Positions 35,127 through 45,841 of a stretch of 64,000 nucleotides of DNA are shown here, piece by piece. The notes below the pieces were generated by a model. That model had not been told where the DNA came from. It searched no databases and was given only the letters and a program-made list of their open reading frames with translations. The first letter of the stretch is position 1, and every line of letters begins with the position of its first letter. Source of the stretch: Spinacia oleracea (Eukaryota > Streptophyta > Magnoliopsida > Caryophyllales > Amaranthaceae); the NCBI RefSeq assembly GCF_020520425.1, contig NC_079487.1, positions 1,364,001-1,428,000 of the forward strand. Reading direction: 5' to 3'. A program made the position numbers and the translations under genes.

Positions 35127-35194
35127 AAACTAACACTCAAAGATTACAAATTGTCAAACTAAACTAACACTCAAAGATTACAAATTGTCAAACC
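35127..35194 (+). repeat. Perfect two-copy tandem repeat, 34 bp
   Basis: Copies 35127-35160 and 35161-35194 begin AAACTAACACTCAAAG and end TTGTCAAAC(T/C), apparently differing at most at the last base. Recent duplication inside the CACTA element. Confidence 0.9.
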
Positions 35195-35436
35195 ATAAGT
35201 GGTCATCCTCACTAATTCTCTTTTTCTTATACATGTGTTGTTCTAGTCATTACAATTCTTCTAGTTAGTTATGGTATTAGAAGAATATTATTCAAAGTAT
35301 GATTTACTGTCATATCTAGTGTTTTGTCCTAATTCCTTTGAAAATCTGAAATTGATGTCTGAAATGGTTCCCAATTTCATAAATAAAGAGAAAAGGAGAG
35401 AGAGAAGAATATGACAATAATAATACGAAGTGTCTG

Positions 35437-35522
35437 ATTTTTTCCAGTTTGATTGGGTCTTATTTTTTTCCAGTTTGATTGTGTCTGATATTTTCTAGTT
35501 TGATTGAGTCTGATTTTTTCCC
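35437..35522 (+). repeat. Three-copy degenerate repeat, TTTTTCCAGTTTGATTGNGTCT
   Basis: About 28-bp units starting near 35440, 35470 and 35497. From here to 37850 the CACTA interior is AT-rich without recognisable genes. Confidence 0.75.
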
Positions 35523-37852
35523 CATGTTCAGAAAAAAGAAAATATGAGAAATTGAAATGGTTGTTTTAGTGCAGTGGCGTTTCTCTCTTTTGCTTTATTG
35601 AATTTTCTTGGTTGAACACATTAATGGAAGGATGATACAGACAGTGACATTAGGTAGCTTGTCCAGTGAAATTGTATGTGCATGTAGCAATGTAGCACTA
35701 TTGTATTCTAGTTGGTAATGGACTCACATTCTATATATTTTTGTGCTACTAAGGATTCACTATATGACATCTAGATTTGCGACCAATTTGTAGTAGTTTC
35801 TCTCATGGCACCATGTTAATACTTTATTTACTCCTTGCATATACACCATAATATTGTTGACGTAATCTTTCATTAACTGTCATGTATGTTATTTACGAAT
35901 TACACTGGGGCGTGTATGCATTTGTTTCCATGTTTTTGTATTTCTGTTACAGTTTTGGAAAGGGGCGAGTTACTATTTTCAAAACAAATGAGAATTTCTA
36001 GCTTATGTGGACCCAACTTAGTTGTTTTGTGCATAGAAACCAATCTCTCCCCTCCAACACACTAATCGGTCCTAGATTCTAGCTTAAGGGTGCGACCAGA
36101 TTCACAATTGAGAAGATCCCTGACATTCTTGTTATAGATTTCTAGTCCAGAAATCCTGCTAGTGAATTCTCTTTCCGGGGTCTGTAATCATGGGAGAAGC
36201 GATTAGTTTGACATGTCAACTATAGGACGAAACATACTAAGCTTAAACTGAGCTTTTACTTTCTATGATCAGAACCTTGCATTCATTATGTGGTTGTAAA
36301 TATCTGTTACAGCTTTTTCTATAATTCCTCGCATTGTATATGTCTTGCCAATTCTTCTCTGTCCATAAGCAAATATAGTTGCTGCAAACAAAATCAGTGT
36401 TCAAAGTTTAAAGTATCAAACCACCACAGCACATAAACAATCTGAAATAAACATAGGAATGCTGAATGAAGCTATTAATAATTTTAAATGACACTAAATA
36501 CTTTCAAATGACACTAAATATGGCTTAACCATGGTCGTTAAAATTCCACCTAAAAAGGATTAGGCTCCAAATTCGATCGTGAGCTCAGACCACAAAAAAG
36601 TACCAAATTACCATCATAATGTGTAAGCCAAGCCAAGACAGCACCAACTTACTCTCGTGATAAAAGCTCAGTCGAACTCTGACCATAAGTGATAGATAAG
36701 TCTGAAATCAACTACTATAAAGAGTTATAGTTGCGCATAGTAAAGCTTGTTTTATGTTTGATTGAATTCTATAGTCTGTTTTGTTTTTGGTCTGTTCACT
36801 TATCTTTATGTAGCAGCTCCATACTAGTTATATGAACAGGCTATCTGATGTCTTGTTGCTCAATACAGAAGTTTCTTCTATCTGTTTTGTTTACTGTTAC
36901 TTGTGTTGAGGTAATAGTATTGTATGAGAAGCACATGGTTTATTGAAGAAACACTCTTCAACTGAGTCTAGAAGTATCATCCATGATTTATCCTTACAGA
37001 CAATGTATTAGGGGGGAAAACTAGACAGAAGTAGAAGCTAATTTCTTTAAGATTCAGTATTTGTCACAGCTGGACTCTCCAAATCATTTAAAAAATCATT
37101 ACCAACACTATCTTAACCTAAACAGACTGATAAACATGAGAAAGGAAAACCCGTCTACAAGGGCTACAACAGGTGGATAGCAGACCCAATATCACAAAGA
37201 CGCACACCAAATTTGTGTCTACAGGAGTATAAATATTTATGTATTCCTGCTTAATTTCTAGCGTAGAATGTTAAAATAGAGAGCTAGGCCGCTGGTAAAC
37301 TCTTGAGCACCTGTCTTTTGGTTGTGTCTACAGCAAGGCTGCTTTAGACCAGATTAAGCAGTGGCTAGGGATAAGAACTTCGAGAATTGATCTGTTATAC
37401 CTGCTGAAATGGGCTATAGAAGGACTACAAATGCTCTAGATTCCAGAAAAGGGTGCAGTAAACTGCTGTTCCTGCCTTAGTAATACCAATATGGAGAGTT
37501 AGAAGTGATGCAATTTGGAATTTTGAAGTTATACATACTGATTCTTTTGTAAAAGTTGTTAAGGATACCATAAAGAGCAGGATAGGAAGAATCATAGGGA
37601 ATTAAGTGTAAATATCACAGATCTCTGGCTGCGATACCTAGACTTTTTTTTCTTTGTTTCATTTTCCGCGGAGATACCTGGACCTTTTTTTTTAATGATG
37701 TTCATGTATGGTTGAATTTGCTGAACTATAATTTAGCTCATTATTCAAAGATCGTAGATTGAATAAGTGTTTGCTTGATCTACCTTGAAAAATATAATTT
37801 GAGTGATTCAAATGATATTGTTAATTTTTCTTTGATTTTAAAATGTGTCATC

Positions 37853-37858
<6 letters not shown>

Positions 37859-37935
<77 letters not shown>
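37859..37935 (+). repeat. (TA)n microsatellite, about 38 units
   Basis: Uninterrupted TA dinucleotides over 77 bp. An ORF read through it encodes only alternating Ile and Tyr and is not a gene. Confidence 0.95.
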
Positions 37936-37938
<3 letters not shown>

Positions 37939-38359
37939 AAATATTAAATTTTCTTTGCAGATTATTGATAATTCAAGTGGTAATGGTATATGAAGATCAA
38001 GATCAACAAGTTCTCTTGAAGCTAAGCTAGCATAGCAATAGGTTTACTTGGTAATTAGTTTGTACGTAGTCAGGAAGTAGTTTTTATTTAGTTTTGGACT
38101 ATCTTGTAGAAAATATGATGTTAGGAAGTTGTTTTTGTTTTAACTATTCCTTTTATTTCAGTTAACTAGACTCTGGAGATTTATGGATGATTTATATTGT
38201 TATATAAATCACTTTTTCTAAATTAATCAAAGCACGACGTTACGGTGTTTTATGATAATGTAGTAGAGTATTTGATTACCATCATCTATGGTCAATAGAT
38301 ATTTTATAAATAATTTGTGATTTTAGATTAATTGATTAATTGATATATATGATGCAAAT

Positions 38360-38754
38360 TGTGACGCTCCAAAGGGTCTAAATTATTTTGGAGGGAATGA
38401 GGAGAACTCGCACGAAAGTAAACGTATAGGGACTCTAATAAGAGTCTATATATTTCGGGTGTCTAAAGCGTCTCTATATGGTTTATAGTGGCGGAGAAAT
38501 GTGTCTATAAGCATGCAAATAGTGACGCTTTTTGCAGTCTAAATATTGCGACTATCTATAGAGTCCCTATACTCCAAATAGCGGCGGCGAAATACATCGA
38601 TATTTTGCAAATTGTGACGCTCTAAAGCGTCGGTAAATAGCGGCAATGAAAATAGCGACCCTCTCCCAAAGCGTCGCTATGTGAAATAGCGACACTCTAT
38701 ACCGTCGCAATTTGTCCCAAAAAGCGTCACAATGTGCCGCGTTTTTTTGTAGTG
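38360..38754 (+). repeat. 3' subterminal repeats of the CACTA element
   Basis: Repeated motifs of the type AAATTGTGACGCTCNAAAG and AAATAGCGACNCTNTA, in both orientations (for example 38362, 38518, 38610, 38650, 38684), end at TAGTG. They mirror motifs at 28930-29010. Confidence 0.75.
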
Positions 38755-39578
38755 AATTATGTTCTGAGTATTGACTCCAACCCTTAGCCTAAGCCTCTCG
38801 CTGCGAAACTGTTCACGCGTTCTGTCGCAATCGATCCATAAATCGAACAGAACGTATCATGTCCCATAATTGAGATTCGTTAAATAAAAAGGAGAAATAG
38901 CAAAGTCAAAGTGGTTAGTTTTCTGAGAACCGTGACGCACCTCTCAAGGGTGCGTCGTAATGTGTCCCTTTTCGATGATTTAACTGCTTTCCTCGCCCTT
39001 TTTATGAACTGTTAAACTAACCTAATCTGATTGTTCTATCACGCCTAACAAATATAATATTTTTGGGGAATCGGATTATCATGCTAGGTCCCTTAATGCT
39101 ATTTAAATCAGATAACCACGATCGAATTAGTATTATATGTTGCATATTGCTAAAATCAATTCAGATTAGTTTAATAGTTAACGCATGTCCCTTCAATTAT
39201 TTATGCTGAGCTAGTAAGGATATCCTGCCTCTGGAGTTATCGACGAGCGAAGTACTCCTCTCGGTAGTTACAGTCCCCCGAATCCTCAATCTCTACCTTG
39301 CGGGTGTATGTTGAGAGATCCCCACACCAGGGATCACAAGGGAACCTACGGCCGTCGTGGTCAAACATAATTGCACTCCCTTTATGTCACGATAACCGGG
39401 TTTTGTCAGTTTTTCTCATTGTCGTTAAAAACTGAATGGCGACTCCTATATTACTAGTCGATTGGGTGTATACTCACAGGAAATCCAATTACACTTGATT
39501 GAATAAAAAGAATCGTCACACCCACGAGGGACGAGGTCACGCATTAGCCTCGTGCTTTTTCGACCCCCTCACACCGCT

Positions 39579-40031
39579 TACGTGGCTCCATTAAACGTGA
39601 GACACGTGGCATTCCCCGGTTGGCCAGCCATCTATTTGGCTGCCATTTAGGAGCTACAATGTGCTGATGTATGACTAGCCAAGTTATGCCAGCAACTTTA
39701 AGGCCCATGGCCCAAAGAGGAGATTTGTGATGGTGACACATGTCACCATCTGATAAACCAACCAATCATATGAGGTCACTCTAGGGTTTCCCCCAAAAGG
39801 GGGGCTATAAATATACTCAATTCCCAAGAAATTGACACACAATTCTAGATAGAGAAACATTCTACTACTTACTTTAATGCTTTCTGTTTATTAATTACAT
39901 CTTCCTTAAAACCCATGTCTTACTTAAGCATCGGAGGGAATATTCCTTCGGGAATATTCTTGTTTTGTAGGTACACCGCCGACGTGGACTGGACTCAACG
40001 CTACGTGGAACCTGATACCTCCTCGTCATCA
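39579..40031 (+). repeat. Remainder of the 3' LTR of element D
   Basis: Continues the LTR begun at 18791. It contains a TATA box (CTATAAATA, about 39805-39813) and, near 39937-39961, two GGGAATATTC copies flanking CTTC, followed by a TTTTGTAGGTACACC motif of the kind seen at the end of Tat-type LTRs. The end is placed at CATCA (40027-40031), complementary to the start TGATG. A CA at about 40054 is an alternative. Confidence 0.6.
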
Positions 40032-40651
40032 TCCAAGGAAAAACTCCCACAACAGTTGTATCATAGATTGCAGTCGATTTGGTCGGCTAGGGTTTGATTG
40101 GATCTCACTTTTCAATTTTTCTTTCGATTTCCAAGATCTGGTATCATCGCCATCTTCTTCTCTATTTTTTTTATTTGATTATGTTTCATCTAATCAAGCC
40201 ATTAAATGTGGAGATCCCCTATATAATAATTTTTTTCGAATTTTCTTCTGTATTTTAGGGATTTCATTTCATCTCATACTAACTAATTACGGTCTTTTAC
40301 TTTTGTTTGATTTTGTTTTGTCAGATTTTTTGTGTGAAGGTTTAACCTCTTGTGAATGTATTCAGTTCTTTACTACAACTTCTAGGTGAGTAATTTAACT
40401 GCTCCATTACTTTTTTCATTTTTGGAAAATTTGTAAATATTAATCCAACCTTTGCCCGATTTTCTTTAATTAAGCCAACCTATGCAATATTTTTGAATAA
40501 TCCAACCTTTATGACCCAACCACTATTAATAATTACAAATTTTCCTTCATTTTTTGAATTTTATTTTTGGCTTCTTTAATTTGAATTCCGAGCCAAGTTA
40601 TCGTGAAGGTTAGGGTTTCATTTATTGTATTTTAATTGAACATTTTAGGTA

Positions 40652-40745
40652 ATGGCGACGAAAGTGGTTAAACCAGCACCAGAAGAAGCTAAGATGGTTA
40701 TGTTTGATGACGATGATGAATTTGAGGAGTGCGAAATCGATCTTG
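40652..40745 (+). pseudogene. First coding exon of a DSS1/SEM1-like gene, separated from the rest
   Basis: ATG at 40652 follows a probable 5'-UTR intron (donor CTAGGTGAGT near 40384, acceptor ATTTTAG near 40648). The exon encodes MATKVVKPAPEEAKMVMFDD and continues DDDEFEECEIDL before a GTAATT donor at 40746. The pattern of an Ala/Pro/Glu-rich start followed by FDDDDEFEECEI resembles the N-terminus of plant DSS1/SEM1, a small acidic proteasome-lid and BRCA2-binding protein. The later acidic part with WEDDWDDDD is not found anywhere in the window. Element E sits 266 bp into the following intron. Either the gene continues differently than expected or this is a captured or duplicated first exon; the second seems more likely. 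Confidence 0.55.
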
Positions 40746-41262
40746 GTAATTATTTCTGGACAATTCTCCTTTTTGTTTCTGACCATTAGGTTTTATTCTT
40801 GGCGTATTCTGATGAAAATGAATTAGATGTTCTAAAATTGGTTAGGATATGAATTTATTTGATCATATTTCATGAATGCGAGATTTTCTTATTCTCGATT
40901 TATTCATAATCTCTAATACCATTGTTGTATTGAGCTTTTCAATTTGCAAATTATAGCTTCCTTTTGTCAAATGGCACGTGGTTGATGTATTTTCAATTGA
41001 ATTTGAGAAAGTGATGAGTGACATTTATGTCACTCATAGGGTAGTGATTTAAGCATCATTTGAGTCGGTTTCATTCTATTTTTAGCAATTTTAGTCTCTA
41101 TTTTACTTGATTTCTTATTTCGATTATTTATAGCTTAGTTTAGCGTATTTATATTAGCTTTTAGGTCATATTTTCTTAATTTATTTATTTTTCTTTATTT
41201 CGATAATTTTATAGTTAGTTTTCTATTTTCTATTTTCTATTTCTATTTCTATTTTCATTTTA

Positions 41263-41265
<3 letters not shown>

Positions 41266-41293
<28 letters not shown>
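41266..41293 (+). repeat. (ATT)n microsatellite at the 3' side of the LINE
   Basis: ATT repeats end at TATAG, where the LINE's 3' end begins. The matching but longer tract at 45301-45380 flanks the other end. Confidence 0.85.
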
Positions 41294-41343
41294 AGAAAAC
41301 ACCAAAACCTTACAAGCTTAGCAAGCTACAAAGATCAAATGAA

Positions 41344-44300
41344 CTACAAGAAGTTGGAGGGGAGCCGAGATACAATCTGGGCCCCCACTCCTCTAGCTAT
41401 GGCGAACCCGATCCTGCTGAAAATGTGGGCAGCTGCCCGCGCCCCAATGTCCTGAGCCCTGGAGTACGTCTGGACCCGCTTCAGCAAAGAAACAGCCCCT
41501 TTCTCTAATTCCCCAAAAGAAGAGAAAGAAAAAGGAAAGAAACCGTAACCCAAATCCCTACAACGTGCCGCATACTTATCCTGCTTCCGCTGCGCTGCAA
41601 CCACCACAACCCGACCCGGAACGAAGCCTGCCAACCCAGATTGCGTCAGAGGGGAAGACCCAGTCAAGTCAACACACACATCCAAACCGCCATCCCATGA
41701 GTAAAGCAATATATCTGCAGGACGAAGAGCTCCATCACTCTCACTAGACAGCCCAACATCAACCTCCTTGCGAGCAGAAATCCCCGACCGGTAGCAAATA
41801 TCCAAAAGGGTATCACGAACAACATTATGTCGATGTTTGATACCCACGATCCCAGCACAAGACACGGCATTGATCCCCATAAATGTCCCCATCGAAAACC
41901 CGAGAGCAAGCAGAACACGGCGTCGAATTAGAGAACAACGGAATACCCAACCGATAACAAAGAACCGAACGATAAGTCTTACCGTTCATAGTCTGACCTA
42001 ACCCCGAGACGGGGACTGCCCGCAACCAAGCTGAGGAGTGATCCCCCTGCTGTGATTTCCATAGGGCAACAAGACGCGAAGATAAGGAGTAGGCGGATTC
42101 CGCATCAGCAGTAACCTTCGTGAAATATATGTCTGCCAATTTCTTCATGAGAGAGGGGGCAGCGATCTCACTAGGGCTACGCATAAGGTCGGTCTCCACG
42201 GTCCTATTGAAAAGACCAAGAGCATCATCAAAGGCCGGTCCCGGACCATCAACACCTGAAAGCCGAAGAAGCGAATCCTGCAAACCAGAAGACTGCAAAC
42301 GGGATGCAAGAAAAGCATAATGCCGAACATCACCAGCTGAATAAACACCCAATCCTCCATAAGAATAAGGCAAGGTGGCAAGGCGCCATTTCCAGTCACC
42401 GAACCCAGGTCCCGAAGCAGTCACGATGCGCTCTAAAGAAGCCCGCAGAGCCACATCAAAAGATAATTGGGCCGCTTCGAAAAGATGAGGCGGACAAGTG
42501 CGCATAGCAAAGTAGAGTTTAGAAACTCCAGTACACGCACGAAGAAGCAACAACTCACACTGGGGATCATTAAGCTTGGCTACAGCATCCATCAACACAA
42601 CAGTCTTCGACACACGCTGCGAAACCAACCCCTTACAAAAAGAGGAATCCGTACTGACTGGGCCACCAAGCAACTTAACACCAAGCGCAGGACGAGCAAT
42701 ATCCGTAGGAAAGACACCCTCTAGACGACTGCGTGGGTCCACCGAAGGCCAGAAAACCTCCGTCTTCTCAACATTAACATGGAGACCTAAACGAGGACCC
42801 TCCTCCAAAATCAACTCCAAGACCTGTCCAACCACCAAAGTGTCACCAACGATAGTGCCATCGTCCAAGTACCAAGCCTGAAGAGATAGATCAAAAGAGT
42901 CTCTGATACGACACACCAATGGATGTAGAACCAGAGAAAACAGCAAAGGACCGAGAGGATCCCCTTGCTGCACACCCTGACAAGACCATAAGGTATGCTC
43001 CCCATAATACAACCGGGCTGGAGAAGAGTAACAGAATTCAACCCAACGCGAAAGAGCAGGACAACGGAGCCGAACCTCACGCAACAAAGCCGATCGATCA
43101 ACTAAATTGAACGCATTCTGAAAATCCACCAATAACATAGATAGGCCAACATCGGCCCCACGAGCCTCAACCAACCGATTGACAGCATGGAGAATGGCCT
43201 CACCACCAGCTGGAACCCCAACTCCAAACTGAAGACCTCCAAAGTAGTTTCCTAGACGCGGACCAATCAAAGCAGCCCCGACCTTAGAAACAAGTCGCCT
43301 CCAAATAGTGCCCACCGCAATAGGCCGAATACCACCACCAGGCTTAACAAGTGGCGTAAGAGGAGCACTAGCAATGTATCCTCCAAGTTCAGCAGGACAC
43401 TTTCCAGCAAGAAAGAGATTAACTACCTGAGTGATAGCATCCACCAACTCATCAGAAACAGCTACAGCAGCACCACCCAAGCAATCCAAAAGGTGTTGAG
43501 CATGCAAGCCATCTCTACCGCACGAAGTACCACGCGGAAAGCCCTTAATCTGCTCCAAAACAACAGCGGAGGAAGCAGTAAGGTGATGATCAACAGGGAT
43601 GTCTGGTAAGGTAGGGACCGGAACGGAAGGGTGCTTTGCTTGCAAATCTGCAAGAGTAGCATCATTGTAAGGGGCAAGACCCGAGGAAGAAAGAACCCTA
43701 ACGGCAGCAGTGTAGTGACCGTCAGAAATCTTTCTCTTGCATAGCTTAATATTACGCTCCGCCAAATCATAGTCTTCGTCAACATCCAATAGAGGGGGAG
43801 ACACGCTAGCCAATGTGTCTACGACAAGCTGCTCAGAACCACCAGGCACACCCCAAGAACGAATAGCAGAGGTGATACACTCTTCCTGTTGTCGCCGCCT
43901 AACACCGGAGGAACACTCACGATTACTTCGTGGAGAAAAAGTCTTGAGGACACACAGAGGTAACACGAGCAACTGAACCCAACAAGCGATGTCATCTGGT
44001 CTGCAAATCACCTTGTCAAGGGCCCCTGTCAGAACACGCGAAAAACCCAAACGACACTTGGGAGGGATGGTTTTCACAGAACGCAACCGCTTAGACCATA
44101 AAGTGTTTAGAAGAGCAACATCAAAAGAAAAATGATGTTCTCGAGGCGCATCAGAAGTAGACAGCTCGGAAGCAGGAGCTTGAGGTTTTTGAATACCGTA
44201 GAGAGTAAAACGAATAGTACCATCCCCAGAATCAGAGGGGTCCACAAAAACCGTACTAGAACCACTGCCATGCCGACACTTAATACGATGAGTATGCGTC

Positions 44301-44533
44301 TTGAAACAATCTCCACATAGCCAAATTCCCATACGACGAAAGGTCACCTCAGCCGCAGTAAAAACCTGCAAATTGGTAGTAAGAGAATGACGGGTTACAT
44401 CCCGCACACCAATGCAACAATGACGGTCCCGTAAGTGAGTGATTAGAGAACTCCTCACCAAACCACGCCCACCTCCATCCTGGCACCCGCTAAGACCCAC
44501 AAAAGGGCAATGAAACTTCTCCACGGTAGCCAT
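41344..44533 (-). pseudogene. LINE protein: zinc finger - reverse transcriptase - CCHC - restriction-like endonuclease (one frameshift)
   Basis: ORF1 has 902 codons from MATVEKFHCP at 44533. A C2H2-like finger (C9, C17, H33, H38) and a Cys/His cluster (LCGDC...H...C, about 72-87) come first. RT motifs follow: SCGRDGLHAQHLL (337-349), LLVDFQNAFNLVD (467-479, catalytic Asp 470), GVQQGDPLGPLLF (520-532) and YLDDGTIVGD (555-564). The thumb and linker run to CSACSRVFDG (873-882). There one extra base near 41870 shifts the frame. The continuing frame (41892-41344) supplies AVSCAG, completing a CX2C...HX4C motif, then KHRHNVVRD and RPADILLYS...GGLDVCVDLTG, a pattern of spaced acidic residues like the restriction-like endonuclease of R2/R4 elements. 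The endonuclease assignment is inference from motif order and spacing. Confidence 0.75.
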
Positions 44534-44660
44534 AAAAGCACTTCAACAAAACACCTAGCAAGCACCTAGCAGCAGCCTAGAAAACACCTAGCAAACACCA
44601 CAAAGCACCACCCAAACACCTAGCAAGCACCACCCAAACACCTAGCAAGCACCACCTAAA
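44534..44660 (-). repeat. CACCTAGCAAGCACCAC repeats in the LINE 5' UTR
   Basis: The + strand shows ACACCTAGCAAGCACCACC in several imperfect tandem copies between about 44547 and 44655. Tandem promoter units are common in LINE 5' UTRs. From 44660 to 45300 the leader is GC-richer, with AACCACTTGACG and AACCGC motifs; open frames there are short and unconvincing. Confidence 0.7.
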
Positions 44661-45300
44661 CACTACAATAGAAAGAGCCACGACGCAACCAAAACCAACA
44701 CCAAGCAGCAACAAACCACAGCCACAAAACAGAGCACAGCAGCAACGTTTATCCGAATTACGAAATCACAATTCCCGAAGCACAGCAAACCTGACCCGCA
44801 GAACACAGCCGCGCAACCCTGAGAGATCACAGCAGACGCACCACCCGAAATAACCGTAGGACAAAACCGCAGCCTTGAGACGAAACCGCGGCCCTGAGAA
44901 TTAACCGTCGGGCAAAAACCACCGAACAACGTACACCAGTGACACACCGTACAGCCTACAAAAACCACCGCACAGCCAACACAGTACCGAACAAAATAGC
45001 GCAACCAGGGACACACCGCCGCCGCCGAACACCACAGAACAACCCTGTCGAACACCGCTGAACACCACAACAACCCTGTCGAACCTGTTGACCCGCCACA
45101 CTAACCACTTGACGTACCTAATGAACCGCCGCACAAACCACTTGACGAACGTGATGAACCGCCTCACAACTACCGAAATGAACCGCACCCACCTGACGAA
45201 ACCACCGCGGCCGGCCTGATGGCTGGAGGAACCCCTCTGTTGGCCGTGAAATTTAAACTAACCCGGTGCCCTAATCGCCCATTTCGAGAGGAAACGAACG

Positions 45301-45321
45301 TTATTATTATTATTATTATTA

Positions 45322-45380
<59 letters not shown>
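45301..45380 (+). repeat. (TTA)n microsatellite at the 5' side of the LINE
   Basis: About 26 TTA units with one imperfection near 45322. Continues into GTTTTGATTTC of element E's LTR. Confidence 0.9.
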
Positions 45381-45841
45381 GTTTTGATTTCTTTTTCTCG
45401 TTTCTACCCTCGTGTTTGTCCTTATGTGTGTTGGTGGGAATATCATGGTCCGAGATTGAGTTGCACGAATCAAGAAAGCAACGGACATAACAGAATTGGA
45501 GCTTGGGCTTTGTCATTAATGGGCTTAGACCATTTGACCCAGCTGCTGCCAAGATACACAAATATACTCCTACTTCTTAACCTCCACCACCCTGCTATTT
45601 TATCCTACACCACACCCACACCTGACATCACCCCTCCTTGCTGAGTGCCTTTCCTCCGCGACCCAGCAACACCCTGCTCCTCAACACCTAAGTCAGCCAC
45701 CATCTCTCATCCACACCGTACTAACCAACACCAACACCTGCACTCCTCCCCTACACCAATTCTCACCACCAACAACACAACAACAAACCCAAAATAGCAA
45801 TCAAAATCAAGCCAAGAACAGAGCAAAAACAGAGTATATTG

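Larger units (their letters stand above)
28848..38754. mobile_element. CACTA (En/Spm-type) DNA transposon, 9.9 kb, non-autonomous, carrying gene fragments
   Basis: The insertion begins CACTA (28848) and ends TAGTG (38754), with a 3-bp target duplication AAT, the hallmarks of CACTA transposons. Subterminal regions carry several short repeats containing GACGCT/AGCGTC motifs on both ends (28930-29010 and 38360-38754), as expected for transposase-binding sites of this superfamily. Beyond CACTA the two termini match poorly (CACTATGAGT against CACTACAAAA). No transposase-like ORF was found, so it is probably mobilised in trans. Its interior holds exons of a MADS-box gene (30340-31310) and other exon-like pieces, all in + orientation with introns, which indicates capture from genomic DNA. 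Confidence 0.92.
18815..39573 (+). mobile_element. Element C: large non-coding Tat/Ogre-like LTR retrotransposon
   Basis: Complete element with 5' LTR 18815-20290 and 3' LTR 28188-39573 (split by a CACTA insertion). A 5-bp target duplication CCGCT flanks it at 18810-18814 and 39574-39578. A primer site complementary to a tRNA-Arg-like 3' end (TGGCGACTCCACTGGGGA) sits at 20292-20309, and a purine tract precedes 28188. Removing the CACTA element and its duplicated AAT leaves both LTRs at exactly 1476 bp and the element at 10849 bp. The 7.9-kb internal region has no ORF of note, so C must be mobilised in trans, like other large retrotransposon derivatives. By eye the LTRs differ at about 20 positions (about 1.3 percent), mostly C/T and G/A changes. 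Confidence 0.93.
28188..39573 (+). repeat. 3' LTR of element C, split by the CACTA element
   Basis: First part 28188-28847 (660 bp), second part 38758-39573 (816 bp); joined they equal the 1476 bp of the 5' LTR. The 3 bases AAT at 28845-28847 are repeated at 38755-38757 and occur once at the same place in the intact 5' LTR (around 19477), which proves the insertion point. Includes a sixth copy of the hairpin module at 28663-28724. Confidence 0.93.
17581..40031 (+). mobile_element. Gypsy (Tat/Retand-like) element D, 3' end only, split by element C
   Basis: D's 3' end is at 17581-18814 and resumes at 39574. The + strand shows a polypurine tract (GAGGGGCAAA, 18781-18790) directly followed by a TG-starting LTR (18791). 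After element C the LTR continues with a TATA box (CTATAAATA, 39805-39813) and ends near CATCA (40027-40031), which would pair with its TGATG start. An accessory ORF lies upstream, antisense to the element. Tat-lineage gypsy elements are known to carry such extra ORFs near the 3' LTR. The rest of D would lie left of elements A and B. The lineage assignment is inference from this organisation; the right end could be up to about 25 bp further. Confidence 0.65.
41294..45300 (-). mobile_element. Non-LTR retrotransposon (LINE) with R2-like domain order, in a TTA microsatellite
   Basis: No LTRs. One long ORF on the - strand (44533 to 41344, with one frameshift) has N-terminal zinc fingers, reverse transcriptase, and a C-terminal CCHC plus endonuclease-like part. 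Both ends lie against ATT/TTA repeats (41266-41293, 45301-45380), which continue into matching DNA of element E's LTR. The insertion therefore occurred within a TTA repeat, or the element ends in (TAA)n. A 5' UTR of about 750 bp (44534-45300) contains CACCTAGCAAGCACCAC-type tandem repeats near 44547-44660. Most plant LINEs are L1 or RTE with an N-terminal AP endonuclease; none is visible here. Confidence 0.8.

Noticed and set aside
37845..38030. ORF through the TA repeat
   Set aside because: Encodes alternating Ile and Tyr from a microsatellite.
44663..45188. Two ORFs on the - strand upstream of the LINE protein, considered as a LINE ORF1
   Set aside because: Cys/Val/Phe-rich translation without zinc knuckle or RNA-binding motif; more likely repeat-rich 5' UTR.
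45219..45644. 141-codon ORF through the TTA repeat and its antisense
   Set aside because: Core is poly-Leu/Ile or poly-Ile from the microsatellite; no family match, and it straddles the LINE/LTR border.
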